Assembly: GCF_029267515.1 (NCBI RefSeq)
Contig: NZ_JAJUIS010000002.1
Span: forward strand, 62,001 to 126,000
Source: Seleniivibrio woodruffii
Lineage (GTDB): Bacteria > Chrysiogenota > Deferribacteres > Deferribacterales > Geovibrionaceae
Length of the DNA stretch: 64,000 nucleotides
Direction of reading: 5' to 3'
Positions 10,718-20,203 of the stretch are shown here, in pieces. Below the pieces are notes generated by a model. The model did not search any database and was not told the origin of the DNA. It worked only from the letters and a program-made list of their open reading frames with translations. The translations under genes were made by a program, and so were the position numbers. Position 1 is the stretch's first letter. Every line of letters starts with the position of its first letter.

Positions 10718-13131
10718 TGAAAGATTATAAAAAGCTCCTTAAAATATCCAGACCCGCAAGATATATCAACGGAGAGATAAACTCCATCCACAAGGAACAC
10801 GAAGGCAGAACGACTGTTTGTCTTGTTTTTCCCGACGTTTATGAGGTCGGTATCAGCCATATAGGGTATAAAATGCTCTATGAAAGATTGAATCTGCGTG
10901 ATGAGCTTGTTTGCGAGCGGTTTTTCATGCCGTGGCCTGATGCCATCGAAGCATACGGAAGTGAGATGTTCGTCAGTCTGGAATCTACAGCAGGTCTGAA
11001 AGATTTCGACGTAGTCGGCTACAGCTTTCAGTATGAGCTGTCATATACGAATATGCTGAAATCCCTGCTGATGGCCGGAATTCCAGCCAGAAGCAAAAAC
11101 AGGGGCGAGGACGACCCGATTATAATTGCGGGCGGTCCCTGCGTTTGCAACCCCATGCCTATAGCTGACTTTATAGACGTATTTTTCATCGGTGAATCTG
11201 AGATAACTCTGCCTGACGCAATGGTTAAGCTCAATGAAATGAGCGGTGCCGCAAGAGCAGAGAAGATAGCGTATCTCAACTCTCTGCCGTTCACATACGT
11301 TCCGGAGATAGACCCTGACAAACATGTAAAACGTTCCATTCACACCGGATTTTCTGACGACTATACAATAAAAGACCTTGTGGTTCCGGCTATCCCCGCC
11401 GTTCAGGACAGGGTCGCTGTCGAGATTTCACGCGGCTGCACACGGGGATGCAGGTTTTGTCAGGCAGGTATAATCTATCGCCCGAACCGCGAGCGCAGCG
11501 TTGACAATGTAGCTTGTGACGCACTGTATCAGCTGGATAAAACAGGATATCTCGAAACCTCTCTGCTTTCGCTTTCCGCATCGGATTACAGCAGGCTCGA
11601 AGAACTGCTTGTCACCATGGTGGGGCTGACCGAGGCGAGAAAGGTTTCTCTCGCATTGCCCTCCATAAGGGCGGACAGAATTAAGGAGTATATTTTCCGC
11701 GAACTTTCGAAGGTGCGCAAATCCGGCTTTACCATAGCGCCGGAGGCGGGTTCTCAGCGGATGCGTGACTCCATAAACAAGGGACTTACGGAAGAGGCGA
11801 TACTTGAGGCTGTTGAGAAAGCATCTGATGCGGGATGGAACGGTGCGAAGCTCTATTTCATGATGGGACTGCCGGGTGAAACCCTTGAAGACGTGCTTGC
11901 CATAGCTGAGCTTGCGAGAAAGGCAAAATACCTGCGAAAAGGCAGATTCAGTATAAAGGTATCCGTTTCAAATTTCGTACCCAAAGCCCATACTCCATAT
12001 CAGTGGTGGGGGCAGAACAGCGGTGATGAATTTTTCGAAAAAAGGCAGAAACTCAAGGAACTTCTTGTTAAATATAAAATTCCCCACGCTTTCCACGGTA
12101 TTAAAACCAGTGTTCTTGAGGGTGCATTTTCCCGCGGTTCCAGAGAACTAGGTAATGTTATCGAAGAGGCTGTTAACCGCGGAGCCATGTTTGACGCGTG
12201 GACTGAGTTCTTCAATTTCTCCGTCTGGGAGGAGTGTTTCGCTAAATTCGGGCTGAAAGTCGAAGATTTCGCTCAGCGCAGCTACAAACGCACGGAGAGA
12301 CTGCCTTGGGAGCATATAGACTCCGGGGTTACAAACGATTTCCTTTGGGATGAATATCTCAAATCACAATCGCTGGAGCTTACATCGGACTGTACAGACG
12401 GCGTATGTCATATGTGCGGTGTATGCGACTTCAAAGAGATTAAGAACACATTTGCCGATAAAACTGAAATAGCTACTGAACCTGTGAAGGACGTGGATGA
12501 ACAGAAATTCACCCGTTACGCGATGGTGTTTTCAAAGACGGAAAGGCTAAGCCTCCTGTCAGCCATCGAAACCCAGAGGCTGTTTACTCACGTTCTGACA
12601 ATATCAAAATTCGGACTGAAATTCACCAAGGGGTTCAATCCGCAGCCGAAACTGAGCTACGTTCAGGCGGCTTCCACGGGGCTTTCGGGACTTAACGAGG
12701 TTCTTATATTCGAATCGGAAAAGATAGATGATTTTCAGGAAGCCATAGACAGGCTGAACGGTATTCTGCCTAAATGGGTACGTATCAGCCACATGGTCGA
12801 ATTTCCGGTCAATCCCAGACACTTCGACGTATACGTACGCTTCGGGTTTGCAAAAGAATTTATAGACATTTTCAAGGCGAAATATGAAGCCGGAGAGGCG
12901 AAATACGAAAAACTGAACAAGAAAGGACTGCCCAAGGTTATGGATGCAAAGGATTTCACCGCGCAGACAGGTGAGACGGACGTTGTTTTCAAGACTGAAA
13001 CCACGGGTAATTTTAACTGTTTCGAGTTTTTTGAAAGCCTTGGATATGAGCGCGGCGACATTGATATAATAAGAAAGAACGTTTATCTTGTGCCGAGAGA
13101 GGGTGACGATGCGGTCGGAACCGATTTATAA
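10717..13131 (+). CDS. Radical SAM protein, TIGR03960-like, fused to DUF2344-like domain
   Basis: 804 aa; radical SAM CTRGCRFCQAGIIYRP; C-terminal RYAMVFSKTERLSLLSAIETQRLF...FTKGFNPQPKLSY typical of DUF2344. Confidence 0.9.
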   Translation: MKDYKKLLKISRPARYINGEINSIHKEHEGRTTVCLVFPDVYEVGISHIGYKMLYERLNLRDELVCERFFMPWPDAIEAYGSEMFVSLESTAGLKDFDVVGYSFQYELSYTNMLKSLLMAGIPARSKNRGEDDPIIIAGGPCVCNPMPIADFIDVFFIGESEITLPDAMVKLNEMSGAARAEKIAYLNSLPFTYVPEIDPDKHVKRSIHTGFSDDYTIKDLVVPAIPAVQDRVAVEISRGCTRGCRFCQAGIIYRPNRERSVDNVACDALYQLDKTGYLETSLLSLSASDYSRLEELLVTMVGLTEARKVSLALPSIRADRIKEYIFRELSKVRKSGFTIAPEAGSQRMRDSINKGLTEEAILEAVEKASDAGWNGAKLYFMMGLPGETLEDVLAIAELARKAKYLRKGRFSIKVSVSNFVPKAHTPYQWWGQNSGDEFFEKRQKLKELLVKYKIPHAFHGIKTSVLEGAFSRGSRELGNVIEEAVNRGAMFDAWTEFFNFSVWEECFAKFGLKVEDFAQRSYKRTERLPWEHIDSGVTNDFLWDEYLKSQSLELTSDCTDGVCHMCGVCDFKEIKNTFADKTEIATEPVKDVDEQKFTRYAMVFSKTERLSLLSAIETQRLFTHVLTISKFGLKFTKGFNPQPKLSYVQAASTGLSGLNEVLIFESEKIDDFQEAIDRLNGILPKWVRISHMVEFPVNPRHFDVYVRFGFAKEFIDIFKAKYEAGEAKYEKLNKKGLPKVMDAKDFTAQTGETDVVFKTETTGNFNCFEFFESLGYERGDIDIIRKNVYLVPREGDDAVGTDL

Positions 13132-13897
13132 GACTTTTCTCGAAGATATTTACAGGAAATACAACAGTATTGAATATCTTGACACAGACCCTGTGTTCTT
13201 CCCACATGCGTATGAAGGCAACACCGAATACGTCGCTTTGACTGCGGCTGTATTCGCGTATGGAAACGTGAAGGCTATCAAAGGGTTTATCCGTTCATTC
13301 CTTGATTATTACGGAACAGACCCTCTTGCGGCTGTAAAACCTTCCGGCGGGCTGTATTACAGGTTTCAGAAGAAGCACGATATAGAGTATTATTCGGAGC
13401 TTATGCGCAGGCTTTACGGTGAATACGGCTCCATAGAGAACATTTTTGCCAAAAGGGATACGCTGGAGGAGGGGATACTCCTTTTCCATGACCTGATTAA
13501 AAATTACGCGGCTGATGCAGATACCGGACTGCACTTTCTGTTCCCAAATCCGGTAACATCCGGTTCAAAACGCCTGCGTATGTTTCTGCGCTGGATGATT
13601 CGCAAGGATAACGTAGATTTCGGCTTATGGACGAAATTCAGTCCCGCTGAGCTTATGATGATAATAGACACACATATTCTCAGATTCGCAAAAAATAACG
13701 GAGTTATAACAAATGACTCTGCCACCCGTTCCAACCTTGAAAAAGTCAGCAGTTTTTTCAGAGCCATGAACCCAGAAGACCCTGCGAAATATGACTTTGC
13801 GCTCACAAGACTTGGTATCGTTTCGGGATGTAAGTATATGAGCTGTATAGCCTGCAGCACCTGCGGGCACAATGACGGCTGTATATTTAGGAATTGA
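13109..13897 (+). CDS. TIGR02757-family protein
   Basis: MRSEPIYKTFLEDIYRKYNS..., DTHILRFAKNNGVI, C-terminal CKYMSCIACSTCGHNDGC; resembles recalled TIGR02757 members. Track starts at GTG 13088; ATG 13109 preferred. Confidence 0.75.
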   Translation: MRSEPIYKTFLEDIYRKYNSIEYLDTDPVFFPHAYEGNTEYVALTAAVFAYGNVKAIKGFIRSFLDYYGTDPLAAVKPSGGLYYRFQKKHDIEYYSELMRRLYGEYGSIENIFAKRDTLEEGILLFHDLIKNYAADADTGLHFLFPNPVTSGSKRLRMFLRWMIRKDNVDFGLWTKFSPAELMMIIDTHILRFAKNNGVITNDSATRSNLEKVSSFFRAMNPEDPAKYDFALTRLGIVSGCKYMSCIACSTCGHNDGCIFRN

Positions 13898-13933
13898 TGA
13901 ATATATGAATATTTAAAATGTATCTTCGTAGCA

Positions 13934-13972
13934 TTGACAAAGCATGAAAATAGTATAGTATAAATCTGAAAG
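13934..13972 (+). promoter_or_regulatory. Sigma70-type promoter candidate for trxA
   Basis: TTGACA at 13934-13939 followed by an AT-rich TAGTATAGTATAAAT stretch upstream of trxA. Confidence 0.5.
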
Positions 13973-13999
13973 CGCTTAAAGATATTTAGGAGGATTGCT

Positions 14000-14317
14000 A
14001 TGGCAGCAGAACTTAACGAAGCTAGTTTTCAATCAGAAGTAATCGATTGCAGCATGCCCGTCCTTGTGGACTTTTGGGCAGTGTGGTGCGGACCTTGCAG
14101 AATGCTCACACCCACTATAGAGTCTCTTGCTTCAGAATACGCAGGCAAAGTGAAAGTTGCAAAGGTTAACGTTGACGAAAACCAGCAGCTCGCAGCCAAA
14201 TACGGTATCATGAGCATACCTACAGTTATGGTTTTTAAAGACGGCAAAGTTGTTGAACAGTTCATCGGCGTTCAGCCTAAAGGCGTTTACGAAGACGCTC
14301 TTAAAAGATACATATAA
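14000..14317 (+). CDS. trxA: Thioredoxin
   Basis: 105 aa; VDFWAVWCGPCRMLTP active site; strong AGGAGG RBS. Confidence 0.97.
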   Translation: MAAELNEASFQSEVIDCSMPVLVDFWAVWCGPCRMLTPTIESLASEYAGKVKVAKVNVDENQQLAAKYGIMSIPTVMVFKDGKVVEQFIGVQPKGVYEDALKRYI

Positions 14318-14355
14318 CATATCTTACGCACACTGCGGCTTTTCAGCCGTTACGG

Positions 14356-14387
14356 GAGCAGCTTTTTAACAGGCTGCTCTTTTTTTA
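14356..14387 (+). terminator. Rho-independent terminator after trxA
   Basis: GAGCAGC ... GCTGCTC stem followed by TTTTTTT. Confidence 0.85.
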
Positions 14388-14462
14388 TCCATTTCCCTGA
14401 TTTCAACTTCTTGATATGAATCAAAGAAAAAACTTTTCTTCAAACATATGCTGTGTATTGAT

Positions 14463-14481
14463 GATAATGAATATCATTTTC
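14463..14481. promoter_or_regulatory. Fur box candidate 1 upstream of feoA
   Basis: GATAATGAATATCATTTTC, 16/19 to GATAATGATAATCATTATC. Confidence 0.75.
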
Positions 14482-14498
14482 TCTTGACGCGACGGCGT

Positions 14499-14517
14499 GA
14501 TAATGATAGTTATTTTC
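14499..14517. promoter_or_regulatory. Fur box candidate 2 upstream of feoA
   Basis: GATAATGATAGTTATTTTC, 16/19 to the Fur consensus; a TTGACG -35-like hexamer lies between the two boxes. Confidence 0.75.
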
Positions 14518-14565
14518 ATCATGCTTGGTATAGGGTTTTACTTTTTTAATTAGGGAGATCAACAA

Positions 14566-14799
14566 ATGATTATTTCCATGAGAAAGATGAAAGACAATCA
14601 AAAGGGCAGGATTGTCAAGGTCAACTGCGAAGGCGAACTTCGTCAGAGGATCAACGATATGGGTCTGACCTCAGGAACTGAATTTAAGATCATAGGCAGG
14701 GCGCCCCTTTTCGACCCTGTTGCTCTGAAAGTGAGAGGGTTTACCATCACACTCAGAAACAACGAAGCTGATCACATTGAAGTGGAGGTCATTGATTAA
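14566..14799 (+). CDS. feoA: Ferrous iron transport protein FeoA
   Basis: 77-aa SH3-like FeoA domain; overlaps feoB start. Confidence 0.93.
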   Translation: MIISMRKMKDNQKGRIVKVNCEGELRQRINDMGLTSGTEFKIIGRAPLFDPVALKVRGFTITLRNNEADHIEVEVID

Positions 14800-16985
14800 T
14801 GAAGATTGTTGCCATTGCCGGAAACCCCAACTGCGGGAAGACGTCTCTTTTCAACAACATAACAGGCGCAAACTACCACGTTGCCAACTATCCCGGTGTT
14901 ACAGTTGAAAAGAAGGAAGCGAAAGTTAAGCACAACGGTGAGGAGTTTACAATCGTAGACCTTCCCGGTACATACAGCCTTTCCCCTTACTCGCTCGAAG
15001 AGAAAGTGGCGAGAGACTATGTTGTAAACGAAAAACCGGATGTTGTCGTCAACGTTCTGGACGCATCTAACCTTGAAAGAAACCTTTACATGTTCGTTCA
15101 GTTTATGGAGATGGGCGCACCTGTCATGGCTGCGCTTAACATGGTTGATGTTGCAAAGCTCAGAAAAATCAATATAGATGTCAAGGCTCTGGGCGAAAAG
15201 CTGAATGTGCCCGTGGTTGAAACTGTCGCAAGGGAAAACAAGGGTACCAGAGAGCTTCTGGACGCCGTTGCAAAATTCAGCGCGAGCCAGACAAAAGCGG
15301 CTCCCCTTGATATTTCATACGGTCCCGATGTTGACGAGACTCTCGTTAAAATGGAGACCAAGATCAAAGACGCAGGTTTCATGACTGCAAAATACCTTCC
15401 CAGATGGACAGCTCTGAAATATCTTGAAAACGACGAGCAAATAATCGCAGAAGGTTCAGGCATCGGCAGCATCCATCAGGAACTCGTTGCGATGGCTGAA
15501 AAACTTAACAGCCACATCAAAACAACTCAGAAAACAACAGCGGAAAACCTCATTGCGGATTACAGATACGGCTACATCAGCTCTATCCTTAAATCAGTTG
15601 TAACATATGAGGATTCCCCTCTGGACAGACTGTATCTCAGCGACCGCATAGACAAGGTACTTACTAACAAACTGCTGGGACCGATAATAATGCTCGGTTT
15701 CCTGTATCTTATATATGAGTTTACATTCTGGGCGAGTGAATATCCTGTTATGTGGCTTGAAAGCCTGTTCGGCTGGCTCGGCGGTGTTGCCGAAGCGGGC
15801 ATGGCGGAGGGCTTGCTGAAATCTCTTGTAATTTCAGGTATCATCGATGGTATGGGCGGGGTTCTCGGTTTTGCACCTCTTATCCTTTTCATGTTCTTTG
15901 CCATCGCGTTCCTTGAGGACTCAGGCTATATGGCAAGAACCGCCTATATGCTGGACAGGGTGTTCCGTATTTTCGGGCTTCAGGGCAACTCTGTTGTTGC
16001 ATACATCGTTTCCGGCGGTATCGCTGGAGGATGCGCAGTTCCCGGCGTTATGGCGGCAAGAACCATCAAAGGCGAAAAAGAGAGACTGATAACAATCCTT
16101 ACGGCTCCTTTCATGCCCTGTGGTGCTAAACTGCCCGTTTATGCTCTGCTTATCAAGGCTTTTTTCCCCGGCAACGAAAGCGGAATGATGCTTGCAATCA
16201 CGCTTATAAGCTGGCTGCTGGCGCTTTCAATAGCAAGAATACTGGGCACTTTCTTTGTAAAAGAACCAGATTCAGCATTTGTTATGGAGCTTCCTCCTTA
16301 CAGGATGCCCACACTGAAAGGTCTTTCAATACACGCATGGGAAAGATGCTGGATGTACGTCAGGAAAGCGGGTACCGTTATCCTTGCGATATCCATCCTG
16401 CTCTGGGCTATGATGACCTTTCCGCAGCTCACAGACAAACAGCTTGAAGTTTATGAGAGCCAGCGTCAGGACGTAACCGCTTCTTACGATAAAGCTGTTG
16501 TTGAAGAGGGCGATTCCGATGCTGAAGAAGTTTCCGCTATGGCTCAGGAATATCGTGACCGACTTGCAGAGGTTGATGCCAATGAGGCTGGCGACGCTCT
16601 TGCAAATTCTGTGGCGGGCAGACTCGGAAAAGTGTTCGAACCTGTAACACAGTTTGCAGGATTTGACTGGAGAACCAATATTGCTCTTATAGGCGGTATA
16701 GCTGCAAAAGAGGTCGTGGTTGCGTCTCTGGGTACTGCATACTCTCTCGGAGAGGTTGACCCTGAGGAATCAGACAGTCTTGCTGATAAGCTGGTTAAAT
16801 CCGGCTGGACCACAGCAAACGCAATCTCGCTGATAATATTCACAATGCTGTACGCGCCGTGTTTCGTAACTGTGGTTGCTATACGTAAGGAGACAGGCTC
16901 TTCCAAGTGGGCGCTTTTCACACTTGTCGTTTACACAGGTGTTGCGTTCCTTGCTTCTATTGCCGCCTTCCAGATTATGGGGTAA
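14799..16985 (+). CDS. feoB: Ferrous iron transport protein FeoB
   Basis: G1 GNPNCGKTSLFN, G3 DLPGTYSLSPYS, nucleoside-gate (Gate) domains with GCAVPGVMAARTI and PFMPCGAKLPVY. Confidence 0.97.
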   Translation: MKIVAIAGNPNCGKTSLFNNITGANYHVANYPGVTVEKKEAKVKHNGEEFTIVDLPGTYSLSPYSLEEKVARDYVVNEKPDVVVNVLDASNLERNLYMFVQFMEMGAPVMAALNMVDVAKLRKINIDVKALGEKLNVPVVETVARENKGTRELLDAVAKFSASQTKAAPLDISYGPDVDETLVKMETKIKDAGFMTAKYLPRWTALKYLENDEQIIAEGSGIGSIHQELVAMAEKLNSHIKTTQKTTAENLIADYRYGYISSILKSVVTYEDSPLDRLYLSDRIDKVLTNKLLGPIIMLGFLYLIYEFTFWASEYPVMWLESLFGWLGGVAEAGMAEGLLKSLVISGIIDGMGGVLGFAPLILFMFFAIAFLEDSGYMARTAYMLDRVFRIFGLQGNSVVAYIVSGGIAGGCAVPGVMAARTIKGEKERLITILTAPFMPCGAKLPVYALLIKAFFPGNESGMMLAITLISWLLALSIARILGTFFVKEPDSAFVMELPPYRMPTLKGLSIHAWERCWMYVRKAGTVILAISILLWAMMTFPQLTDKQLEVYESQRQDVTASYDKAVVEEGDSDAEEVSAMAQEYRDRLAEVDANEAGDALANSVAGRLGKVFEPVTQFAGFDWRTNIALIGGIAAKEVVVASLGTAYSLGEVDPEESDSLADKLVKSGWTTANAISLIIFTMLYAPCFVTVVAIRKETGSSKWALFTLVVYTGVAFLASIAAFQIMG

Positions 16986-17002
16986 CCGCTCGGAGGTGAT
17001 AT

Positions 17003-17161
17003 ATGATGTCAAATATTATTCTTACGGCAATACTGCTCTGGGCAGTGGGTTTCGCCGGATATAGGGGATATAAGACCTATAAACAGGCGAAAAGCGACAA
17101 GCCTATGCAGTGCGCATGTTCCGGCTGCGGCGGAAGCTGTTCATCGGACAAGAAAATATAA
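17003..17161 (+). CDS. FeoB-associated Cys-rich membrane protein
   Basis: Hand-translated 52-aa ORF (below the track cutoff): MMSNIILTAILLWAVGFAGYRGYKTYKQAKSDKPMQCACSGCGGSCSSDKKI; RBS GGAGGTG; directly after feoB. Confidence 0.85.
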   Translation: MMSNIILTAILLWAVGFAGYRGYKTYKQAKSDKPMQCACSGCGGSCSSDKKI

Positions 17162-17167
17162 CATGGG

Positions 17168-17195
17168 AAGAGGGGCGCTTGCCCCTCTTTTTTTT
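17168..17195 (+). terminator. Rho-independent terminator of the feo operon
   Basis: AAGAGGGGC GCTT GCCCCTCTT followed by T-run. Confidence 0.9.
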
Positions 17196-17413
17196 GTAAT
17201 TATCAGATAAATCTATATTTTATTGAATATCTGTTTAAATTGGATGAAAACCTTGTTTTTCAAATATTTGTAGCATTAGTAAAACCTATTGTGTATACTG
17301 ATTGAAATATGAGGAGCTTAGCGCCACTAGTTCTGGTAGTATCAAAATGTTGTTAAACGGGGTATACCATGTTAGCTAAAACTTCACCAAAACCAAGTTT
17401 TTGCAAAAGTCAT

Positions 17414-17431
17414 ACACGGTGCAAACCGTGT
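17414..17431 (+). other. Stable hairpin with GNRA-type loop in luxR-family gene leader
   Basis: ACACGGT-GCAA-ACCGTGT perfect stem-loop. Confidence 0.6.
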
Positions 17432-17441
17432 CCCGCAATTG

Positions 17442-17489
17442 GCCGTTGGCAGCAACATTTTCCGGGCTTTGCTTCCAACGGCATTTTTT
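17442..17489 (+). terminator. Terminator-like hairpin upstream of luxR-family gene (possible attenuator or sRNA 3' end)
   Basis: GCCGTTGG ... CCAACGGC with an inner GCAA/TTGC pairing, followed by ATTTTTTCG. Confidence 0.55.
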
Positions 17490-17522
17490 CGTGTCTAATT
17501 TCACTCCAGGGAATTTCCAGCC

Positions 17523-18233
17523 ATGCTTAAACGTAAAGAACTGACTAATATTCTTGATTTTTCTCTTGAGCTGCTGAATATACGGACGTATTCTGGTTTC
17601 ACATCTTCTGTTATGGGGCTTAAAGGGCTTTTTGAGTTCGATTTTGTTCACATAGGCGCTGTTTATTTTTCGGAAGAGTGGAAGATGCAGACCTTCTATA
17701 CCAACCTGAGTGTTATGAAAGAGTGGTCTCCTTATCAGTATTCAACCAGCCCGAATCCCAACGACCCTGTTTACCACATGGTGAGCGCCGGAAAAACCAT
17801 GATGTGGTGGGAAGAACTGCCCCCTGCGATAGGTTCCGTGACTCCGCTGATGATACTTCCTAACCTCTGCGGCTACAGCTTCAGCAAGGTTGCACCTGAT
17901 AAATCCAAAACCGCCGTTATTTCATTCGGAGGCAGGGAATTCAGTAAAGCAGAGCGGACAGAGGAAATTCTTTATTATATTTATCCGCACCTTGCCAACG
18001 CATATTACAGGCTGAGCGAGATGCAGGACATTGACCCCGGACTTATCAGCGGAAGGGAAATGGACGTTCTGAGATGGCTGAAAGCTGGCAAAACCTCTTG
18101 GGAAATTTCAAAAATACTGGAAATAAGTGAGAATACGGTTAATTTTCATATCAAGAATATAAAGAGAAAGCTGAACGCGACAAACCGTCAGCACGCAGTT
18201 GCGATAGCTATAGCCAACAGTATCATTTCCTAG
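17523..18233 (+). CDS. LuxR-family transcriptional regulator (solo)
   Basis: 236 aa; C-terminal HTH LISGREMDVLRWLKAGKTSWEISKILEISENTVNFHIKNIKRKLNATNRQHAVAIAI; no luxI-like gene visible in the window. Confidence 0.88.
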   Translation: MLKRKELTNILDFSLELLNIRTYSGFTSSVMGLKGLFEFDFVHIGAVYFSEEWKMQTFYTNLSVMKEWSPYQYSTSPNPNDPVYHMVSAGKTMMWWEELPPAIGSVTPLMILPNLCGYSFSKVAPDKSKTAVISFGGREFSKAERTEEILYYIYPHLANAYYRLSEMQDIDPGLISGREMDVLRWLKAGKTSWEISKILEISENTVNFHIKNIKRKLNATNRQHAVAIAIANSIIS

Positions 18234-20116
18234 GTTTCGTTGCCGTCGCAGATTTTTACTCTGTTTCTTCCCGATTCTTTCGCCTTGCAGAGGGATGTAT
18301 CTGCCTTTTTAAATAAGAGATCAGATGTGGCGTTTACAGGCGGCACAGCGCAGCATACTCCTATTGATACCGTTATATAGCCTCCAGTGTCTCCTGTTGT
18401 ATGTTCAATTTTAAGGTTTTCCACATCTTCGCGGATCTGTTCGAAAAATTCTTTTGAGTGTCTCGTGTTCATTTCCGTGCATATAACAGCAAAAGCCTCG
18501 CCGCCGATTCTGAAAGCGAAATCACCGGCACGGTTTAGGGATTTTTTTATTGTAGCAGCGATACTTTTCATAACATTATCTCCGGCAAGGTGCCCGTAAG
18601 AATCGTTGTACGCTTTAAACGCGTCTATATCTATTATTGCAAGCGTCATGAATGAGCGGTTTCTCTGTGCTCTTCTCATTTCCTGTTCGATTATCTGGTT
18701 AAAATACCTTTTATTGTAAAGTCCGGTTTGTTCATCGGTAATGGTAAGCTCTTCGACACGCTTTTTATCAGTTATATCTGTTCTGATGGAGGAATAGCCT
18801 ATGAAATTACCGCTTTCATCAATTTTGGGTACTATGTGTGCGTTAACCCAGAAAGTGCTGCCGTCTTTTCTTATATTTTTTATATCTCCGTTCCATGAAT
18901 TGCCGGACATTATGGTATTCCACATCTGTCTGGACATATTCTGATCCATATCAGGGTGTTTTAATATTGTATGCTGCGCCCCGATAAGTTCGTTTCTTGA
19001 AAACTGAGAAATCTCACAAAGTGCTGTGCTGACCTTAGTTATTACCCCTTTTGCATCAGCTTCCGAGTAAATCACATATTTATCGATTATTTTATGGTTA
19101 TAATTCAGCTCGTCTTTTGCCCTGTTCAGGTCGGAGCTTGTTCTGTGCAGGCTCCCGATATAAGCGTTAAATCCGATGTTAACAACAGTAAGGGTTGCCG
19201 CGGCAATTATAATACTGAACAGAAGGAGTATGAGGACATCATCCTTTATGTCCTCTATACTTTTTGTTACGTCTATGGCAGCAACAAGGGAGGCTATGCT
19301 CTCGTTGCTGTAGTTTTTAAGCTCCATGACAGGCGCAATGAGATATGTCCGTCCTTCGCTTTCATAGGTGATCATTTTCTGTTTTTTAAGGTATTTAAGA
19401 GCTTTAACAAAGAAGTCAGGCGTATCGGTTTTGATATATTCGTTTCCGGCAAGAACCAGTCCGTCCTTATTTCTCAGGATGTTCAGGGAGTCTTTTTTGA
19501 AAACGAAAGCCAGTTTTTTGTCCGTATACATTGTTTCAAGGAGATGGGTGAAATACATCGGGTCAGTGCCCAGTTCCAGACATCCAATATGCTTGTGGTC
19601 GCTATTGTAAACAGGCTGTACGACTCTATAATAAATACCGTTCAGTCCAACCTCTATTCCGCTTTCAGGCAGTTTTTCCTGATTTGATTTGGCTATTATG
19701 TGCCTTATTTTCGAAAGATCGTCGCCATATTGTGCCGGCATATGGACGCGGAGAATGGTGACGGTATTTTCCGTATGGAAATGCATGTTTTTAAAGAAAT
19801 GATTTTCAGCGGCGAAGAGATCGAAATTCTGCTTAACAAGAGTGTAGAGCTTGATTCTGTCTCTTTGTTCTATGGCATTGATAACATCCTGATTTGACAG
19901 AATATTGTCAATTCGTGTGTAGTTCAGTTCGTTAAGGGCGTTCAGTTCGGATTTAAAAAACGCTTTAAGGTGCTCTGCTTCACCTGAGAGTGTGTTTTCC
20001 AGTTTTTGCCTATAACTTACATAGGTTATGAACAGAAAGAGGGCGAATAATAGCGCCATGATTACTGAAAGGCGTATCAGGGTTTTGTTCTTTATGTTCA
20101 GATAACGTTCTGTCAT
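18230..20116 (-). CDS. Membrane sensor with periplasmic Cache-like region, PAS domain and GGDEF domain (degenerate GGEAF motif)
   Basis: 628 aa; two TM segments, PAS (EADAKGVITKVSTALCEISQFSRNELIGAQH), GGDEF fold (LAIIDIDAFKAYNDSYGHLAGD) with FRIGGEAFAV. Confidence 0.9.
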   Translation of the reverse strand: MTERYLNIKNKTLIRLSVIMALLFALFLFITYVSYRQKLENTLSGEAEHLKAFFKSELNALNELNYTRIDNILSNQDVINAIEQRDRIKLYTLVKQNFDLFAAENHFFKNMHFHTENTVTILRVHMPAQYGDDLSKIRHIIAKSNQEKLPESGIEVGLNGIYYRVVQPVYNSDHKHIGCLELGTDPMYFTHLLETMYTDKKLAFVFKKDSLNILRNKDGLVLAGNEYIKTDTPDFFVKALKYLKKQKMITYESEGRTYLIAPVMELKNYSNESIASLVAAIDVTKSIEDIKDDVLILLLFSIIIAAATLTVVNIGFNAYIGSLHRTSSDLNRAKDELNYNHKIIDKYVIYSEADAKGVITKVSTALCEISQFSRNELIGAQHTILKHPDMDQNMSRQMWNTIMSGNSWNGDIKNIRKDGSTFWVNAHIVPKIDESGNFIGYSSIRTDITDKKRVEELTITDEQTGLYNKRYFNQIIEQEMRRAQRNRSFMTLAIIDIDAFKAYNDSYGHLAGDNVMKSIAATIKKSLNRAGDFAFRIGGEAFAVICTEMNTRHSKEFFEQIREDVENLKIEHTTGDTGGYITVSIGVCCAVPPVNATSDLLFKKADTSLCKAKESGRNRVKICDGNET

Positions 20117-20151
20117 AAAGAATTATACCCTTATTAAAGGGTATATCAAAT

Positions 20152-20182
20152 AAAAAAGCCGGACAAATGTCCGGCTTTGAAA
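20152..20182 (-). terminator. Terminator downstream of the first RRM gene
   Basis: AAAAAGCCGGACAAATGTCCGGCTTTG inverted repeat; T-run on minus strand. Confidence 0.8.
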
Positions 20183-20203
20183 ACTCAGTATAATGAGTTG
20201 TTA

